Origin: an uncultured Collinsella sp.
GTDB taxonomy: Bacteria; Actinomycetota; Coriobacteriia; Coriobacteriales; Coriobacteriaceae
Assembly (NCBI GenBank): GCA_900552875.1
Contig: USCS01000100.1
Span: 1-6,164, forward strand
Direction of reading: 5' to 3'
DNA length: 6,164 nucleotides
The notes under the pieces are model-generated. The model saw nothing but the letters and a program-made list of their open reading frames with translations. It was not told the origin of the DNA and ran no database searches. Of the stretch, positions 1 to 5,927 are shown one piece after another. The position numbers and the translations under genes were made by a program. Every line of letters begins with the position of its first letter. Position 1 is the first letter of the stretch.

Positions 1-570
1 GCCTCCCTGTGCGCTATCGAGGACGGCAAGTGCATGGACACCACCATGGGCCTTACCCCGCTCGACGGTGTCATGATGGGCACCCGCTGCGGTTCCATCG
101 ACCCGGCTACCGTGTGCTACCTGCAGCGCGAGGGTGGCTACACCTTCGACGAGGTTGACGAGATGATGAACAAGAAGTCCGGCCTCATGGCTGTGACCGG
201 CGGCAAGACCAACGACTGCCGTAACGTCGAGGAGCTCGCCGCCGCCGGCGATCCCGAGGCTCAGCTCGCCTTCGATATGTTCGTCTACAAGATTGCCGCC
301 AAGGCAGCCGAGATGGCAACCTCCATGTGCGGCATGGACACGCTCGTCTTTACCGCCGGTATCGGCGAGCACGCTCCGGCTGTCCGCGCCGGTGTGGCCG
401 ACCGTCTGGCCTTTATGGGCGTCAAGATGGATCACGCTCGCAACGCTCTGCGTGGCGATGGCGCTTGGTGCCTATCCGCTAAGGATTCCAAGGTCAAGAT
501 CTTCGTCATCCCCACGGACGAGGAGTTCATGATCGCTTCCGACGTCGAGCGCATCGTCAACGGCAAGTAA
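1..570 (+). CDS. ackA: Acetate kinase, first copy, C-terminal part (5' end outside window)
   Basis: The reading frame is open from base 1 to a TAA at 568-570, giving the last 189 residues of an acetate kinase (full family length about 400). Acetate kinase transfers phosphate between acetyl phosphate and ADP, yielding acetate and ATP in the cytoplasm. Visible family motifs are DTTMGLTPLDG, MGTRCGSIDP (carrying the arginine that corresponds to the substrate-binding Arg241 of the Methanosarcina enzyme), FTAGIGE, and the C-terminal VIPTDEEFMIA that carries the conserved acidic pair. ATG codons inside the window are internal; the protein clearly continues upstream because ASLCAIEDG matches the second copy before its own DTTMG. 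Over this stretch it is about 58% identical by eye to the second copy at 735-1913, with the first 47 residues almost the same and the rest diverged. It ends 13 bases before a terminator-like hairpin, so the two copies are probably separate transcription units. A specialised substrate such as propionate cannot be excluded. Confidence 0.93.
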   Translation, partial: ASLCAIEDGKCMDTTMGLTPLDGVMMGTRCGSIDPATVCYLQREGGYTFDEVDEMMNKKSGLMAVTGGKTNDCRNVEELAAAGDPEAQLAFDMFVYKIAAKAAEMATSMCGMDTLVFTAGIGEHAPAVRAGVADRLAFMGVKMDHARNALRGDGAWCLSAKDSKVKIFVIPTDEEFMIASDVERIVNGK

Positions 571-583
571 TTGATGCAAGGGG

Positions 584-621
584 AGGGGACTGGATGGCCT
601 TGTGCCGCTCAGCCCCCTTTT
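584..621 (+). terminator. Probable intrinsic terminator of the first ackA
   Basis: An imperfect stem pairs 584-598 (AGGGGACTGGATGGC) with 604-618 (GCCGCTCAGCCCCCT). It has two mismatches, two G-U pairs and a 5-base loop CTTGT, and runs into TTTT at 618-621. It starts 13 bases after the ackA stop codon. The short T-run makes it a moderate rather than strong terminator, so some read-through into the second copy is possible. Confidence 0.6.
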
Positions 622-734
622 ATGCGCTTTGAGCGAAGAGTTTAATAGAGAATCATTGAACTCTGATAACTTCTTATTAAGGATACGGCCGCCTTATAGG
701 TTTGCCGACCGTACTGTAATCACGAAGGAGTCTC
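622..734 (+). promoter_or_regulatory. Leader/promoter region of the second ackA
   Basis: This AT-richer stretch between the first terminator and the second ackA should contain that gene's promoter, but no box pair is convincing. Candidates are TTGAAC at 656-661 without a good partner, and TATAGG at 695-700 as a -10 with weak upstream matches. A 6-bp inverted repeat, AGAGTT at 637-642 and AACTCT at 659-664, overlaps the TTGAAC and could be an operator. The ribosome binding site AAGGAG at 725-730 lies 4 bases before the ATG at 735. Confidence 0.35.
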
Positions 735-1913
735 ATGAACGTACTTGTTGTCAACGCCGGCAGCTCGAGCCTTAAATATCAGCTTTTGGACACCGATACC
801 CGCGAGGTTTTCGCTAAAGGCAACTGCGAGCGTATCGGCTCGGAGATGGGCATCTTTGGCCATTCCGAGAACGGTGGCGCCAAGCAGACCGAGGAGATTC
901 CTTTCCCCGACCACCGCTCGGCTATCGCGCGCGTGCTCGAGGAGCTCGAGAAGACCGACTTTACGATTGATGGCATCGGCCACCGTATCGTTCAGGGCGG
1001 CTGGTACTTCGATGATTCCGCGGTCGTCGACGATGAGGTCATGGCCAAGATCATTGAGGTGGCCCCGCTCGCCCCGCTGCACAACTACGGCGAGGCCGCA
1101 GCGATTGAGTATTGCCGCGAGAAGTATCCGGAACTGCCCAACGTGGCCGTCTTCGACACGTCGTTCCATATGACGATGCCCGAAGTCGCCTACACCTACG
1201 CCCTGCCCAGGGACGTGTGCGACAAGTACCACGTGCGCAAGTACGGAGCCCACGGCACGAGCCACCGTTACGAGTGGATGATGGCCAAGGAGATTCTGGG
1301 CACGCGCTGCCACCGTCTGCTTTCGTGCCACCTGGGCAACGGCGCCTCGCTCGCCGCTATCGAGGACGGCATATGCCGCGACACCACGATGGGTCTCACG
1401 CCGCTCGACGGCCTGATGATGGGTACCCGTTGCGGTTCCATCGACCCGGCCACCGTGTGCTACCTGCAGCGCGAGGGTGGCTACAGCTATCAGGAAGTCG
1501 ACGACATGATGAACAAGCAGTCCGGTCTGCTTGCCATCTCGGGCATCTCCAACGACGCCCGCGACATTCGCAGGCGCGCTTCCGAGGGCGACGAGCGTTG
1601 CCTGCTCGCCTTCGACATGTTCGCCTACAAGGCCATGCAGCAGGCCGGTTCCATGATCGCCTCCATGGCGGGCGTGGATACCATCACCTTTACCGCCGGC
1701 ATCGGCGAGAACGACTGGTCGATCCGCAAGGCCTTCTGCGACTGCTTTGAGTGGCTGGGCGTGCGCATCGACAACAACAAGAACCGCGAAGCCGTGGGCA
1801 ACGGCCCGCAGGTCATCAGCGCCGCCGGTTCCGCCGTCACGGTCATGGTCATCCCCACCGACGAGGAATACATGATCGCCCACGACGTCGAGCGTCTAAC
1901 CGGGAACAACTAA
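735..1913 (+). CDS. ackA: Acetate kinase, second copy, complete
   Basis: This encodes a complete 392-residue acetate kinase, close to the usual family length of about 400. It makes ATP from acetyl phosphate and ADP, releasing acetate, as the last step after Pta. It belongs to the ASKHA (acetate and sugar kinase/Hsc70/actin) fold. Visible motifs in order: N-terminal VVNAGSSSLKY (Asn7 in the phosphate-binding strand), GHRIVQGG (Arg84), FDTSFH (Asp141), RKYGAHGTSHRY (His173, matching the catalytic His180 of the Methanosarcina enzyme), HLGNGAS at about 199-205, MGTRCGSIDP (Arg232), FTAGIGEN at about 319-326, and IPTDEEYMIA with the Glu377/Glu378 pair. All expected key residues are present, so it should be active. 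The start is fixed by AAGGAG at 725-730 and by the N-terminal motif falling at the usual place. It lies 164 bases after a related copy, ends at its own strong terminator, and faces pta on the other strand instead of sharing an operon with it. Confidence 0.96.
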   Translation: MNVLVVNAGSSSLKYQLLDTDTREVFAKGNCERIGSEMGIFGHSENGGAKQTEEIPFPDHRSAIARVLEELEKTDFTIDGIGHRIVQGGWYFDDSAVVDDEVMAKIIEVAPLAPLHNYGEAAAIEYCREKYPELPNVAVFDTSFHMTMPEVAYTYALPRDVCDKYHVRKYGAHGTSHRYEWMMAKEILGTRCHRLLSCHLGNGASLAAIEDGICRDTTMGLTPLDGLMMGTRCGSIDPATVCYLQREGGYSYQEVDDMMNKQSGLLAISGISNDARDIRRRASEGDERCLLAFDMFAYKAMQQAGSMIASMAGVDTITFTAGIGENDWSIRKAFCDCFEWLGVRIDNNKNREAVGNGPQVISAAGSAVTVMVIPTDEEYMIAHDVERLTGNN

Positions 1914-1935
1914 CGCATTCATCTGCAATTGAGAG

Positions 1936-1971
1936 AAAGGCCTTCAGAGCAACAGCTCCGGAGGCCTTTTT
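1936..1971 (+). terminator. Strong intrinsic terminator of the second ackA
   Basis: A 15-bp stem with one A/C mismatch and one T-G pair joins AAAGGCCT at 1936-1943 to AGGCCTTT at 1962-1969. The upper part GAGC/GCTC closes an AACA tetraloop at 1951-1954. A T-run follows at 1967-1971. It begins 23 bases after the ackA stop. The A-run on the left arm could also let it act weakly on the minus strand. Confidence 0.9.
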
Positions 1972-1981
1972 ACTATCAGGC

Positions 1982-2151
1982 GGAAATCCCATCCCATTCC
2001 GAGCCCGAATTCCGGGACACACTTTCCAGTTGAGGCACGTAGCGGAAACCGCATCCCACAATCAGGCAAAATTCCGTCCCGCAGTTTCCCAAACAGGCCC
2101 CAACTGGAAACCGCATCCCAGAATCCGCCTCCAAACTGGGACACACTTTCC
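1982..2151. repeat. Three-unit degenerate tandem repeat, 62-bp period
   Basis: Three units begin with GGAAA at 1982, 2044 and 2106, exactly 62 bases apart. Each has a conserved block at unit positions 1-15 (GGAAACCGCATCCCA exact in units 2 and 3; GGAAATCCCATCCCA in unit 1) and another ending at position 46. GGGACACACTTTCC is exact at 2014-2027 and 2138-2151; unit 2 has the divergent GTCCCGCAGTTTCC. The two blocks are imperfect inverted copies of each other (GGAAA..TCCCA facing TGGGA..TTTCC), so each 46-base unit can fold back. The 16-base linkers are less conserved. A further inverted pair, TTTCCAGTTG at 2023-2032 and CAACTGGAAA at 2101-2110, links units 1 and 2/3. The 62-base period is not a multiple of three, which argues against coding. 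I do not recognise the family. Confidence 0.8.
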
Positions 2152-2314
2152 GACAGAACAGCTGTCGAGCCCTCACCAGCCTTTCAAGCCCAAAGTGATC
2201 ATCACCGGCAACGCCCGCGCTCTCAGCAACGGCACCCAAGCATTTAGATTCTCAGCCCCAGCTCGTGGCCAAGCCGCCGTCCACCCCGGATCCCCTGAAT
2301 GCCACGTGGCGGCA
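2152..2314. other. Non-coding spacer with little recognisable content
   Basis: I see no gene with a credible start, ribosome binding site or family motif on either strand. Only small symmetric elements stand out: CGACAG at 2151-2156 facing CTGTCG at 2162-2167, abutting the last repeat unit, and the 10-bp palindrome GCCACGTGGC at 2301-2310 just outside the long hairpin. Confidence 0.5.
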
Positions 2315-2441
2315 GGGTCCCTACAGGATAAAGCTCTGAAAACATTCCGCAGGACGGAGGAAGCCCCCGCCGCACGTAGTGCGCAGCGGGGGCTTCCGAC
2401 ATGTCCGAGGACGTTTTCAGAACTATATCCTGTAGGGACCC
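2315..2441. repeat. 127-bp long imperfect hairpin behind pta
   Basis: The outer arms GGGTCCCTACAGGATA (2315-2330) and its exact complement (2426-2441) pair over 16 bp. Inside, TCTGAAAAC (2335-2343) pairs with GTTTTCAGA (2413-2421), GGAC (2352-2355) with GTCC (2403-2406), and GGAAGCCCCCGC (2359-2370) with GCGGGGGCTTCC (2386-2397). GCAC/GTGC then closes a 3-base loop near 2376-2378. The element starts 16 bases beyond the pta stop codon on the minus strand, so the pta messenger RNA would end in it. No T-run follows on either strand, so it is not a standard intrinsic terminator. It could be a 3'-end stabilising or processing structure, a bidirectional transcription barrier, or a small mobile element. 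I see no flush target-site duplication. Confidence 0.85.
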
Positions 2442-2456
2442 GAGGGGATATGTACG

Positions 2457-3437
2457 CTACTCAGCCATCTGAGCCTGGACGGCGGTGATGGCTACGACAC
2501 CCACGATGTCGTCGGCAGAGCAGCCGCGCGAAAGGTCGTTGACCGGCTTGGCGATGCCCTGCAGGATGGGGCCGTAAGCGTCGGCGCCGGCGAAGCGCTG
2601 GACCAGCTTGTAGCCGATGTTGCCGGCCTCGAGATCGGGGAACACAAGCACGTTGGCCTTGCCGGCAACGGAGGAGCCGGGGGCCTTGAGCTGGGCGACG
2701 GTGGGAACGATGGCGGCGTCGAGCTGCAGGTCGCCATCGATGGCGAGCTCGGGAGCCTTCTCCTTGCAGAACTTAACGGCCTCCTGGACCTTCTTGGCGA
2801 CCTCGCCGCCGGCGGAGCCCATGGTGGAGTAGGAGAGCATGGCCACGTGCGGCTCGACGCTGCCCATAAAGGTGGACCAGGAGTGAGCGGAGGCGATGGC
2901 GATCTCGGAGAGCTCGTCGGAGGACGGGTTGATGTTGAGGCCGCAGTCGGCGAAGATCAGCGTACCGTCGGTGCCGAACTGCGGGGTGTCGGTGCACATC
3001 ACGAAGAAGGCCGAGACCAGCTTGGTACCCGGGGCGGTCTTAAGGATCTGCAGCGCGGGGCGCAGGGTGTCGGCGGTGGAGTGGCAGGCGCCGGAGACCA
3101 GGCCGTCGGCGTCACCCATCTTGACCATCATGGTGCCAAAGTAGGTGGCGTCCATCACCTGGGCGCGAGCCTGCTCGATGGTGACGCCCTTCTTGGCGCG
3201 GAGCTCGGCAAACTTCTGCGCGTACTCCTCGTGCTTCTCGGCATTGCGCGGATCGATGACGGTGGCGCCGGGAACGTTGATCTCGTCGGGGTTGCCCAGG
3301 ATGACGATCTTTGCCAGGCCCTCCTCGATGATCTTGGTGGCCGCGACGATGGTGCGCGGATCCTCGCCCTCGGGCAGGACGATCGTCTTAAGGTCGGCCT
3401 TGGCGGCAGACTTCATACGGTTAAGGAAATCGCTCAT
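2457..3437 (-). CDS. pta: Phosphate acetyltransferase
   Basis: This encodes a 326-residue phosphotransacetylase of the short, single-domain type (usual length about 320-335), lacking the N-terminal regulatory domains of the long enterobacterial form. It exchanges CoA and phosphate between acetyl-CoA and acetyl phosphate in the cytoplasm, supplying the substrate for acetate kinase. Recognisable segments: TIVLPEGEDPRT at about 18-29, GDADGLVSGACHSTADTLRP at about 108-127, FADCGLNINPSSDELSEIA at about 162-180, MLSYSTMGSAGG at about 200-211, LVFPDLEAGNIGYKLVQR at about 264-281, and KPVNDLSRGCSADDIV at about 297-312. The last contains the Ser-Arg pair (303-304) matching catalytic Ser309/Arg310 of the Methanosarcina enzyme. 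AAGGAG at 3442-3447 lies 4 bases before the ATG and fixes the start; the stop is TAG. It converges on the ackA genes and diverges from glf, so it is probably transcribed alone from the promoter near 3565-3570. Confidence 0.97.
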   Translation of the reverse strand: MSDFLNRMKSAAKADLKTIVLPEGEDPRTIVAATKIIEEGLAKIVILGNPDEINVPGATVIDPRNAEKHEEYAQKFAELRAKKGVTIEQARAQVMDATYFGTMMVKMGDADGLVSGACHSTADTLRPALQILKTAPGTKLVSAFFVMCTDTPQFGTDGTLIFADCGLNINPSSDELSEIAIASAHSWSTFMGSVEPHVAMLSYSTMGSAGGEVAKKVQEAVKFCKEKAPELAIDGDLQLDAAIVPTVAQLKAPGSSVAGKANVLVFPDLEAGNIGYKLVQRFAGADAYGPILQGIAKPVNDLSRGCSADDIVGVVAITAVQAQMAE

Positions 3438-3490
3438 GTTACTCCTTACAAGCGTTTCACTAAGCTCCAGGCGCCCGGCTGTTCACGAAT

Positions 3491-3511
3491 AAACCCGCTG
3501 CTAGCGGGTTT
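3491..3511 (-). promoter_or_regulatory. Hairpin in the pta leader
   Basis: AAACCCGCT at 3491-3499 pairs perfectly over 9 bp with AGCGGGTTT at 3503-3511 around a 3-base loop. It lies about 54 bases upstream of the pta start and downstream of the proposed pta promoter. On the minus strand it is followed by a short T-rich TTTATT, so it resembles a weak terminator or attenuator. It could instead be a messenger-stabilising structure. Confidence 0.5.
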
Positions 3512-3539
3512 ACCTTTCAAATTTGTACGCCGCGGTGCT

Positions 3540-3565
3540 TGAGCTTTCCTTGTGTGGCAAGCTCA
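3540..3565. promoter_or_regulatory. Inverted repeat at the proposed pta transcription start
   Basis: TGAGCTT at 3540-3546 and AAGCTCA at 3559-3565 form a 7-bp inverted repeat with a 12-base spacer. It covers the expected transcription start just downstream of the minus-strand TATAAT (3565-3570). That is a typical position for a repressor operator, although a leader hairpin is equally possible. No regulator can be named. Confidence 0.35.
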
Positions 3566-3570
3566 TTATA
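3565..3570 (-). promoter_or_regulatory. Likely -10 box of the pta promoter
   Basis: Read on the minus strand this is a perfect TATAAT, about 128 bases upstream of the pta start. The -35 position (around 3588-3593) has no good TTGACA match, which suggests dependence on an activator or a weak promoter. The box lies next to the divergent glf -10 box, leaving 14 bp between them. Confidence 0.5.
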
Positions 3571-3584
3571 GGACGCATTAGCGC

Positions 3585-3590
3585 TATAAT
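3585..3590 (+). promoter_or_regulatory. Likely -10 box of the glf promoter
   Basis: A perfect TATAAT lies 78 bases upstream of the glf start. With a 17-base spacer, the -35 position (3562-3567) falls on the oppositely oriented pta -10 box and has no clear consensus. Polymerase binding at the two promoters should therefore be mutually exclusive. The predicted leader is roughly 70 bases. Confidence 0.5.
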
Positions 3591-3606
3591 CGCTCTGATA
3601 AATATG

Positions 3607-3654
3607 TCTCGAAGAATGTTCGAGAAAAGCCCAGCTAACGAGCCCGTGGCTTTT
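3607..3654 (+). promoter_or_regulatory. Two consecutive hairpins in the glf leader
   Basis: TCTCGAA at 3607-3613 pairs with TTCGAGA at 3619-3625 (7 bp, 5-base loop). Next to it, AAAAGCC at 3625-3631 pairs with GGCTTTT at 3648-3654 (7 bp), with a small inner GCT/AGC. The second ends in TTTT only 3 bases before the glf ribosome binding site (AAGGAG, 3658-3663). It could attenuate transcription or affect ribosome access; the evidence is the pairing alone. Confidence 0.4.
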
Positions 3655-3668
3655 GACAAGGAGTATCG

Positions 3669-4871
3669 ATGCAGATTACCTCAGGCCTGCCTGAAGGCTT
3701 TAACGCCGGCGCGTACGACATGATTGTCGTCGGTGCTGGATATGCCGGTGCCGTTTGCGCCCGCCGTCTTGCCGAGACCATCGGCTATCGTGTTGCCGTT
3801 TTGGAGCGCCGTAGCCACATTGCGGGCAATGCCTATGACTGCACTGACGAGGCCGGAATCCTGATCCACGAGTACGGTCCGCATATCTATCACACCTTTA
3901 ACGAGCGCGTGCACAATTTCCTGTCGCGCTTTACCAAGTGGACGGATTATCAGCACAAGGTGCTCGCCAACATCAACGGCACCCTTATGCCCGTGCCCTT
4001 CAACCACGCGAGTCTCAAGCTCGCCTTTGGTGACGAGCGCGGCGAGGAGCTGTATCAGAAGCTCGTGGAGACCTTTGGCAAGGATGTCAAGGTGCCCATT
4101 ATGGAGCTGCGTAAGAAGAACGACCCCGACTTGGCCGAGGTCGCTGATTACGTCTACGAGAACGTCTTTTTGCATTACACCATGAAGCAGTGGGGCCAGA
4201 CGCCCGACCAGATTGATCCCTCGATCACCGGCCGTGTTCCCGTCTTTGTGGGCGATGATGACCGCTACTTCCCGCAGGCTCCCTTCCAGGGCATGCCGCA
4301 GGACGGCTATACCGCGCTGTTTGAGCATATGCTCGACCACGATCTGATTGATGTGTTCTGCGACGTGGACGCCCGCGACCTCTTCGAGATCGACGAGACC
4401 ACCGTCAAGATCGACGGTAAGGTCTATGGCGGCGAGATCGTCTACACCGGTCCGCTCGACGAGCTGTTCAATCTCGACCTGGGCGCCCTGCCGTACCGTA
4501 CGCTCGACATGAAGTTCGAGACGCTCGATATGGATCAGTTCCAGCCCGTGGGCACCGTCAACTACACCACGAGCGAGGATTACACGCGCATCACTGAGTT
4601 CAAGAATATGACTGGCCAGGTCCTGCCCGGCAAGACCACCATCATGAAGGAATACTCCAAGGCCTATACGCCCGGCTCGGGTGAGACGCCGTACTACGCC
4701 ATTCTTGAGCCCGAGAACCGTGAGCTCTATGAGCGCTATCTTGAGCGCGTCCAGAACCTGACGAACTTCCACCCGGTGGGTCGTCTGGCCGAGTATCGTT
4801 ACTACGATATGGACGCTGTGACCAATTCCGCCCTCGATCTTTCGGATGAGATTATCGCCTGCCATGCATAA
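3669..4871 (+). CDS. glf: UDP-galactopyranose mutase
   Basis: This encodes a complete 400-residue flavoenzyme (family usually about 365-400) that interconverts UDP-galactopyranose and UDP-galactofuranose, the donor of galactofuranose for cell-surface glycans. Visible features in order: an N-terminal FAD-binding Rossmann segment MIVVGAGYAGAVCARRLA (about 18-35, GxGxxG type), HIAGNAYD (50-57), EYGPHIYHTF (68-77), MKQWG with the conserved tryptophan (172-176), GRVPV and DDRYFPQAPFQGMPQDGY (about 188-214), YTGPLDELF (259-267), TRITEFK (306-312), and GRLAEYRYYDMD (371-382) near the C-terminus. All hallmark segments of the family are present, so it should be active. The start is set by AAGGAG at 3658-3663, 5 bases before the ATG. 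This gives a 17-residue extension before the Rossmann strand; the ATG at 3720 has no comparable ribosome binding site. The 3' end overlaps the next gene by 8 bases, indicating an operon with the glycosyltransferase. Confidence 0.96.
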   Translation: MQITSGLPEGFNAGAYDMIVVGAGYAGAVCARRLAETIGYRVAVLERRSHIAGNAYDCTDEAGILIHEYGPHIYHTFNERVHNFLSRFTKWTDYQHKVLANINGTLMPVPFNHASLKLAFGDERGEELYQKLVETFGKDVKVPIMELRKKNDPDLAEVADYVYENVFLHYTMKQWGQTPDQIDPSITGRVPVFVGDDDRYFPQAPFQGMPQDGYTALFEHMLDHDLIDVFCDVDARDLFEIDETTVKIDGKVYGGEIVYTGPLDELFNLDLGALPYRTLDMKFETLDMDQFQPVGTVNYTTSEDYTRITEFKNMTGQVLPGKTTIMKEYSKAYTPGSGETPYYAILEPENRELYERYLERVQNLTNFHPVGRLAEYRYYDMDAVTNSALDLSDEIIACHA

Positions 4872-5895
4872 AGTCATAACATTCGGTATTCCCTCGTATA
4901 ACGCCGCCAAGGACATGGACCATTGCATCACCTCTATCTTGGAGGGGAGCAATTACGCCACCGATATCGAGATTATCGTGGTGGACGACGGCTCCAAGGA
5001 CGAGACGGCCGCCAAGGCCGACGAGTGGGAGGCCCGTTACCCTGGAATCATCCGCGCGGTGCACCAGGAGAACGGCGGTCACGGTATTGCCGTCCTTTCG
5101 GGTCTGCGCGAGGCGCAGGGCACCTACTACAAGGTTGTTGATTCGGACGACTGGCTTGACGGTGCTGCCCTTTCGACCATGCTGTCGATTCTGCGTGGCT
5201 TTGAAGAGCGCGACCAGCGCGTTGACCTGTTTATCTCGAACTACGTGTACGAGAAGGTTTACGAGGGCACGCATACCGCTATTGGCTACAAATTTGCCCT
5301 GCCGCGCAAAAAGATCTTTTCTTGGGATCAGATTGGTCATTTCCGCCTGGACCAGAACCTACTCATGCACAGCCTGTGCTATCGCACGGATGTGCTGCGC
5401 GAGTCCAACCTTCCCATGCCGCCGCACACGTTCTATGTGGACAACATCTACGCCTACGTGCCGCTGCCGCGTTGCAAGACCATGTACTACGCCGACATCG
5501 ACCTCTACCGCTACTTTATCGGTCGCGAGGGCCAGAGTGTCAACGAGGCCACGATGGTCAAGCGTCTGGACCAGCAGTTCCGTGTTACGCGTATCATGAT
5601 GGAGTCGTACCACCTGTACAGCGATGTCGAGTCGTCACGCCTACGTTCGTACATGATGGGCTACTTCACCATGATGATGGCGATCTGCTCGGTGCTCACC
5701 AAGCTTTCCGAGGAAGATTGCGCCGACGAGCGCCTAAAGACGCTGTGGAATGATTTGAAGGCCTACGACGAGCGCATGTATCGTCGTGCCCGCTACGGCG
5801 TGGTCGGGTTCTTCACCAATCTGCGCGGACGGGCCGGAGACAAAACCACGCTTGGCCTATACCGTCTTGCCTCAAAGATCTTCAAATTCAACTAG
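4864..5895 (+). CDS. Family 2 glycosyltransferase, possibly galactofuranosyltransferase
   Basis: The start at 4864 gives 343 residues of a GT-A fold, inverting family 2 glycosyltransferase that uses a nucleotide sugar to extend a glycan at the inner face of the membrane. The first strand KVITFGIPSYNA begins at residue 3, then IIVVDDGSKDET (DDGS at 41-44), NGGHGIAVLSGL, and the metal-binding VVDSDDWLD (Asp93-Asp96). YVDN (191-194) may carry the catalytic base. The C-terminal half contains a short hydrophobic run (about 266-279) but no clear membrane helix, and a basic tail ending SKIFKFN. An in-frame ATG at 4846 would add six residues but lacks a ribosome binding site. The ATG at 4864 places the family motif normally and overlaps the glf stop, implying translational coupling; only a distant GGATGAG precedes it. 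Adjacency to glf suggests UDP-galactofuranose as donor, but that is inference, since related enzymes transfer many sugars. Confidence 0.88.
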   Translation: MHKVITFGIPSYNAAKDMDHCITSILEGSNYATDIEIIVVDDGSKDETAAKADEWEARYPGIIRAVHQENGGHGIAVLSGLREAQGTYYKVVDSDDWLDGAALSTMLSILRGFEERDQRVDLFISNYVYEKVYEGTHTAIGYKFALPRKKIFSWDQIGHFRLDQNLLMHSLCYRTDVLRESNLPMPPHTFYVDNIYAYVPLPRCKTMYYADIDLYRYFIGREGQSVNEATMVKRLDQQFRVTRIMMESYHLYSDVESSRLRSYMMGYFTMMMAICSVLTKLSEEDCADERLKTLWNDLKAYDERMYRRARYGVVGFFTNLRGRAGDKTTLGLYRLASKIFKFN

Positions 5896-5927
5896 CTGCC
5901 GAGTAATCGCTGCTGATAGGTTGACTG

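Noticed and set aside
656..686. Standard promoter for the second ackA using TTGAAC as -35
   Set aside because: At 16-18 bases downstream there is no acceptable -10 box (TAAGGA, AAGGAT, AGGATA), so I did not call it as a promoter.
720..1883. Long antisense open frame opposite the second ackA
   Set aside because: Its composition (runs of Ala, Val, Gly, His, Asp) is that expected from the reverse of a GC-rich gene, and the plus-strand protein has all acetate kinase motifs.
1982..2151. CRISPR array
   Set aside because: The units are degenerate, the conserved parts are too long (about 46 bases) and linkers too short (16) and partly similar to each other, and there are no cas genes.
1976..2239. 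Small minus-strand proteins within the repeat array
   Set aside because: The 62-base period shifts frame at each unit, so the repeat was not selected as protein; no ribosome binding site or family motif is visible.
2315..2441. Miniature transposon with terminal inverted repeats
   Set aside because: No flush target-site duplication flanks it, its ends do not match those of the second hairpin, and similarity between the two lies in the core instead of the termini. Not fully excluded.
1751..2488. A 245-codon plus-strand open frame across the end of ackA and the repeat array
   Set aside because: It starts inside ackA in another frame, has no ribosome binding site, crosses a strong terminator and the long hairpin, and shows no family motif. 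The stop-poor frame comes from high GC.
3438..3460. CcpA-type cre site (TGAAACGCTTGTAA on the minus strand)
   Set aside because: The spacing between the AA and CG parts does not fit the cre consensus, and that regulator is not expected in an actinobacterium.
2847..3542. Plus-strand open frame opposite pta
   Set aside because: It mirrors the coding sequence of pta, which has full family motifs and a clear ribosome binding site on the minus strand.
4846..4863. Upstream ATG of the glycosyltransferase at 4846
   Set aside because: It has no ribosome binding site and adds six residues before the conserved first strand. The ATG at 4864 fits both the family N-terminus and coupling to the glf stop.
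3681..4952. Long antisense open frame opposite glf
   Set aside because: It is the complement of a well-supported mutase, with no own motifs and no ribosome binding site.
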